A stretch of DNA of 64,000 bases from Coriobacteriaceae bacterium EMTCatB1 (GTDB lineage: Bacteria; Actinomycetota; Coriobacteriia; Anaerosomatales; Anaerosomataceae): positions 533,979 through 597,978 of the forward strand of contig BDLO01000001.1 of the NCBI GenBank assembly GCA_001950395.1, given 5' to 3'. Made by a program: the position numbers and the translations under genes. The notes beneath the pieces were generated by a model. That model ran no database searches, was not told the origin of the DNA, and saw nothing but the letters and a program-made list of their open reading frames with translations. Positions 60,978 to 64,000 of this stretch are shown piece after piece; the stretch's first letter is position 1; the number at the start of each line of letters is the position of its first letter.

Positions 60978-62051
60978 ATGAGATCACGCCCGCCACGCCC
61001 GCCGCTCATTCCGCGGTGGGTCGTCATAGCAAGCGTCGTGTTCGTGCTCGCCTCGATCGTCGCCGTCGTCGGCGTGTCGATAGCAGCGCGTGCATCGCGC
61101 GTCGTCGTGCCTGCAGTCGTCGGACTCCCCGAGCCCGACGCGGTGAACCGCCTCCAACAGGCGGGCCTCGTCGCCGAAGACGCCGGCACTCTCTTCTCCG
61201 ACGAAGTTCCGCGGGGCAGGGTGATCTCACAAGAGCCTGCTGCGGGCAGCACCGTCGATCGGGGCACGAGCGTGCGCCTCGTCGTGTCTGCCGGCAGCGA
61301 GACGTTCACGATGCCGGACGTCATCGGCCGGTCCGCAGACGAGGCCACACGAGAGCTTCAGAGTCTCGGTCTCACGGTGAGCACGCAGATCGTCGAGTCG
61401 CAGCTTGCATCCGGGACCGTGCTGGAGTCGTTCCCTGCCCCCGGGTCCGAGGTGCGAGCCGGTACGCCCGTGCGGTTGTCGATCGCCGGCCAGCCGCCGT
61501 CCGCGAGCGGGATCGCGCAGTTCTCGTTCACGGGTGTGACGGTCTTGATAGACCCCGTCCCTCGCGGAACAACCCCTGATATCACCTACGAAGTGGCTCG
61601 CCGGCTTCGCGCCCTCATCGAGGCGTCGGGTGGCACGGTCGTCGTGACCAGGTCGGCGTCCGCGACTTCGTCTGCGCTCGCTGACCGCGTGAACGCTGCC
61701 CGCGCGGCAACCGCCAGCGTCTCCGTGGTGCTCGACGCCGCCTCTTCAGGCCCGGCCGGTTTGACCGTGTCCGTCGACCCATCGAAGACCGCTGCAGCCG
61801 CGACGGCGTCGAGCGCGATCGCTTCCGCGACTGCAGAGGCCCTCGCAACAGCCAGTCTTGCCGTACGCGATGGCGGTTCGATTCGGGACCCCATCCTTTC
61901 GGTCGTCGCAGGTCCTGGGATACGGGTGCTTCTTGGCAGCCTTGCGGACGCAGCCGATATGGCTCGTTTCGGCGACCCTGATTGGGCCGACACCGTCGCC
62001 CGGGCAGTGTACAGGGGGCTCGGGATCGGCCTGGGAAGGAGCCGGCCGTGA
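60978..62051 (+). CDS. Membrane-anchored PASTA protein with degenerate amidase-like domain
   Basis: 357 residues. A basic N-terminus and one membrane helix (about 13-37) are followed by two PASTA repeats (about 44-105 and 106-170, for example MPDVIGRSADEATRELQSLG). From about 180 the protein follows the Amidase_3 pattern: VTVLIDPVPRG, EVARRLRALIEASGGTVVVTR, LADRVNAARAA. The zinc/catalytic residues are absent: IDPGHGG has become IDPVPRG and the SIHAN segment reads VVLDAA. It is likely a non-catalytic peptidoglycan-binding protein outside the membrane. Coupled to the M23 gene, probably a regulator or partner of it. Confidence 0.8.
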   Translation: MRSRPPRPPLIPRWVVIASVVFVLASIVAVVGVSIAARASRVVVPAVVGLPEPDAVNRLQQAGLVAEDAGTLFSDEVPRGRVISQEPAAGSTVDRGTSVRLVVSAGSETFTMPDVIGRSADEATRELQSLGLTVSTQIVESQLASGTVLESFPAPGSEVRAGTPVRLSIAGQPPSASGIAQFSFTGVTVLIDPVPRGTTPDITYEVARRLRALIEASGGTVVVTRSASATSSALADRVNAARAATASVSVVLDAASSGPAGLTVSVDPSKTAAAATASSAIASATAEALATASLAVRDGGSIRDPILSVVAGPGIRVLLGSLADAADMARFGDPDWADTVARAVYRGLGIGLGRSRP

Positions 62052-63109
62052 CGCGCGCACCCGGCATGGCCACAGCGCGGGTCCTCCGCAGGTTCGGCAC
62101 GAACCCAGCGAGGCTGCGTTCCGCAGTGATCGTCGCTGTGATCGCCCTATCGCTCTTGTGGGCTTCGCCCGGCTTCGGTGCGAAATCCCAGGTCGAGCAG
62201 CTCCGCGCACAGCTCGCCGAAATCAACAGGGAAGCCAAGCGCGTCGGCGATGCGTACTCGAAGGCCTACTGGCAGCTCGAGAAGACGAATGCCGAGCTAG
62301 CGAAGACCACGCGAGAACTCAAGAAGACCGAGGCGGAGCTTGCGCGGGCCTCTGGCCGGCTTTCTGTGCACCTTGCCGAGCTGTATCGCCAGGGCAACGT
62401 CAACTACCTCGAGCTGCTCTTCACGAGCGAGACGCTCGACGACATGCTGATGCGCGTGGAGTACGCACAACGGCTCGGCATGCTGGACGCGCAGACAGTC
62501 GAACAGACCAAGCGCTTGAGAGACGAGCTCAAGGCCCGCCAGATGGCGGTCGCTGAACTGAAGGCGCGCCAAGCCAAGGACGCGAGCGCGCTCAAGAAGA
62601 GAGCTGAGGCGCTTCAAAAGAAGCTGAAATCGCTTCAAAGCCAGTACGAAGCCGTACAGCGCAAACTCGCCAGAGCGACAGGGGGCAGCAGCTCGAGCCG
62701 CAGGTATCCGCCCGGCCCCAATGGCATGGTGTTCCCGGTCGCAGGACCCTGCTACTACGCAGACACCTGGGGGGCCGCCCGCTCCGGCGGTCGAACCCAC
62801 AAGGGGACCGACATCATGGCTGCCCGGGGTACGCCATGCGTCGCGGTCCTTTCCGGGACGGTCAGAGCTCGCTACAACTCGCTCGGTGGCAAGACGATCT
62901 GGCTCACCGCGGACAACGGCTGGGCGTTCTACTACGCCCATCTTGACAGCTACGTGAGGACGTCTGGCCGGGTGGCGGCCGGTGAAGTGATAGGCAGGGT
63001 CGGGAGCACCGGAAACGCGCGCGGCGGCTCGCCCCATCTGCACTTCGAGATCCATCCCAACGGCGGAGCGGCCGTCAACCCCTACCCATACCTTCGCCAG
63101 ATGCAGTAG
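62048..63109 (+). CDS. M23 (LytM) family peptidase with coiled coil, EnvC/PcsB-like
   Basis: 353 residues. A signal-peptide-like segment (about 20-42, ending SPGFGA) is followed by a long coiled coil (about 48-215). The C-terminal LytM domain has H251 and D255 in RTHKGTDIMAA, and H330/H332 in GGSPHLHFEIHPNGG, so the zinc site is intact. It should cut peptidoglycan cross-links, with the coiled coil controlling access, as in division hydrolases. GTG 62048 overlaps the PASTA gene stop and has AAGGAG upstream. Confidence 0.9.
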   Translation: MTRAPGMATARVLRRFGTNPARLRSAVIVAVIALSLLWASPGFGAKSQVEQLRAQLAEINREAKRVGDAYSKAYWQLEKTNAELAKTTRELKKTEAELARASGRLSVHLAELYRQGNVNYLELLFTSETLDDMLMRVEYAQRLGMLDAQTVEQTKRLRDELKARQMAVAELKARQAKDASALKKRAEALQKKLKSLQSQYEAVQRKLARATGGSSSSRRYPPGPNGMVFPVAGPCYYADTWGAARSGGRTHKGTDIMAARGTPCVAVLSGTVRARYNSLGGKTIWLTADNGWAFYYAHLDSYVRTSGRVAAGEVIGRVGSTGNARGGSPHLHFEIHPNGGAAVNPYPYLRQMQ

Positions 63110-63128
63110 AATCCTCGTGTACTGTCAA

Positions 63129-63215
63129 CCGTGTCGGGAGCTGCGTGTGCGGCTGAGAGGCGGTCGAACGACCGCGACCGAACGACCGTTCCGGTAATGC
63201 GGAGCGGCAAAACGG
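63129..63215 (+). promoter_or_regulatory. TPP riboswitch (THI element)
   Basis: TCGGGAGCTGCGTGTGCGGCTGAGAGG, with GGCTGAGA as the conserved pyrimidine-sensing loop (given in two overlapping parts: TCGGGAGCTGCG and GCGGCTGAGAGG), is followed by a short arm, then GACCGTTCCGGTAATGCGG, the conserved 3' half. A downstream hairpin and the thiT ribosome-binding site suggest translational or mixed control. Confidence 0.85.
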
Positions 63216-63216
63216 G

Positions 63217-63234
63217 AGGCGCCCGGCGGCGCCT
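63217..63234 (+). promoter_or_regulatory. Hairpin in the TPP riboswitch expression platform
   Basis: AGGCGCC / GGCGCCT perfect 7-bp stem with loop CGGC, directly after the aptamer. No T-run follows. A later CTCCT (63246-63250) can pair with the AGGAG of thiT. Confidence 0.5.
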
Positions 63235-63295
63235 ATCAGTCCCATGCTCCTCCCCGGAAGCGCGCGACGTCGCGCTCTCGCGGAAAGGAGACGCC

Positions 63296-63859
63296 ATGAA
63301 CTCGTCCTCGTCTCGGCTCAGGCTGCTGGTGGAGATCGCGCTCGTGCTGGCGCTGGCTGCGGTCTTGAACTCCATCAAGCTCTGGCGCATGCCGCAAGGA
63401 GGCACGTTCTCGCTCGGGATGTTGCCTCTGTTCGTGTTGGCCCTTCGCCGTGGGCCGGCGGTCGGGATCCTCGCGGGCGGGCTTTATGGAATCGTCGACT
63501 TCTTCGTGGACCCGTACCCGCCCGTGCACTGGGTGCAGTTCGCGCTGGACTACCCGATCGCTTACGCAGGTGTCGGGCTCGCGGGCTTTCTCGCTGCACC
63601 GGTGCACGATGCCCTGGCTCGAAAGTCCAAGTCCTGGCTGCTCCCGCTCGGTGGTGCTTTCGCGCTCGGCGGCGCAGCCCGCTACGCCGCCCACGTGGTT
63701 TCGGGCGTCGTGTTCTTCGCTCAGTACGCCAAAGGACCTGTGCTGCTGTACTCGCTCCTGTACAACCTGTACGTGCCCGTGTCCGCGGCTGCCTGCTTCA
63801 CCGCTGCGATCGCGCTTATGCCGCTCCTTGCTGTACCTCCTGCGGAGGCGTCCTCGTGA
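63296..63859 (+). CDS. thiT: Thiamine transporter substrate-binding component (ECF type)
   Basis: 187 residues, six membrane helices. The ThiT pattern is clear: ALAAVLNSIKLWRMPQGGTFSLGMLPLF (seen in parts, with the thiamine-contacting G-G-T-F-S), then GLYGIVDFFVDPYPPVHWVQFALDYPIAY. It works with EcfA/EcfT energy-coupling subunits, not in this window. AAAGGAG lies five bases before ATG 63296. The upstream TPP riboswitch matches the function. Confidence 0.92.
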   Translation: MNSSSSRLRLLVEIALVLALAAVLNSIKLWRMPQGGTFSLGMLPLFVLALRRGPAVGILAGGLYGIVDFFVDPYPPVHWVQFALDYPIAYAGVGLAGFLAAPVHDALARKSKSWLLPLGGAFALGGAARYAAHVVSGVVFFAQYAKGPVLLYSLLYNLYVPVSAAACFTAAIALMPLLAVPPAEASS

Positions 63860-64000
63860 CCAGGCAGGCGCTCATCGTCGGGGCAGCTCCGCGACCCGAC
63901 GCCGGAGGGTTCTACCGGGATCTTCTGACGAGATTCGACGTGGTCCTTGCGTGCGACGGCGCCGCCGAGTGGGCCGTCGCACGCGGGCGCGTGCCTGACT
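63856..64000 (+). CDS. thiN: Thiamine pyrophosphokinase, N-terminal part (3' end outside window)
   Basis: Only 48 residues are visible: ALIVGAAPRPDAGGFYRDLL, then VVLACDGAAEWAVARGRVPD. This is the N-terminal substrate-binding pattern of thiamine pyrophosphokinase (DG(A/G)A...G..PD). GTG 63856 overlaps the thiT stop. The pair would import thiamine and convert it to TPP under the same riboswitch. Confidence 0.8.
   Translation, partial: MTRQALIVGAAPRPDAGGFYRDLLTRFDVVLACDGAAEWAVARGRVPD

Noticed and set aside
63178-63193. CGAACGACCGTTCC resembles a LexA box
   Set aside because: It lies in the conserved 3' half of the TPP riboswitch (GAACGACCGTTCCGGTAATGC corresponds to the family's GAACCTGAT-type segment, here in 19-20-base pieces), and one half-site is imperfect.

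Overview
The window is a GC-rich, gene-dense bacterial chromosome segment with many GTG starts, short ATGA/GTGA overlaps and strong GGAGG ribosome-binding sites. The gene set points to a deep-branching, probably anaerobic actinobacterium of the Coriobacteriia/Anaerosomatales kind. The actinobacterial signs are a DnaQ-UvrC fusion, the Nif3/coiled-coil zinc-ribbon/RNase H trio, a DUF6504-DnaE2 pair under a CGAAC-N4-GTTCG SOS box, and a PASTA protein. The Clostridia-like signs are the DUF512-Der-PlsY-GpsA order, a ferredoxin-like-domain DAHP synthase and ThiT. The lineage is an inference; no rRNA gene is present. I see no insertion sequence, phage gene, integrase or CRISPR array.

Layout. 1-3.7 kb: end of a complex I operon (nuoL fragment, nuoM, nuoN). 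3.7-6.2 kb: a short promoter-hairpin-terminator unit, a FlgM-like protein, a small membrane protein and an orphan PilB ATPase. 6.2-12 kb: nucleoside salvage (deoB, pyrimidine phosphorylase), a DHH-CBS-CCA-adding fusion and a site-2 protease. 12.1-18.3 kb: trpS, scpA-scpB-rluB and the cobalamin nucleotide-loop genes cobU-T-S-C. 18.3-22.9 kb: aromatic amino acid genes (hisC, DAHP synthase, tyrA, aroA). 23-29.4 kb: cmk, plsC, ispH, DUF512, der, plsY, gpsA. 29.4-33.8 kb: rpe, then an FMN riboswitch and ribD-ribE-ribBA-ribH. 34-38.3 kb: an unknown gene, a PHP phosphatase, nif3, a zinc-ribbon protein, rnhA and queD.

38.3-47.1 kb is the most interesting part. A minus-strand structured RNA with its own consensus promoter (possibly 6S-like) lies next to a DtxR-family regulator under a large palindromic operator. 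Then comes a LexA box placed exactly between the -35 and -10 of a promoter for a small DUF6504 protein and a DnaE2-type error-prone polymerase. The small protein carries a beta-clamp-like motif (QPLDLF). DinB faces DnaE2 and overlaps its end, and endonuclease IV and a DnaQ-UvrC nuclease follow. This looks like a compact DNA damage tolerance island, with the small DUF6504 protein as a candidate clamp adaptor in place of ImuB.

47.2-50.3 kb: an unknown protein with a cysteine motif, and a ChlI-ChlD chelatase fusion whose promoter lies in a perfect palindrome. 50.3-52.9 kb, minus strand: psiE, gltX, tRNA-Gln, tRNA-Glu and the RNase P RNA. 52.9-64 kb: SAM-I riboswitch with metK, priA, def-fmt-rsmB, glpX, an FmdB-type protein, a PASTA/degenerate amidase protein (probably leaderless) with an M23 peptidase, and a TPP riboswitch with thiT and the start of a thiamine pyrophosphokinase gene.

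Two promoter types recur. At least eight sites read TGCTANNNT (extended -10) just upstream of genes, while stable-RNA promoters use TTGACA/G-17-TAGCAT.
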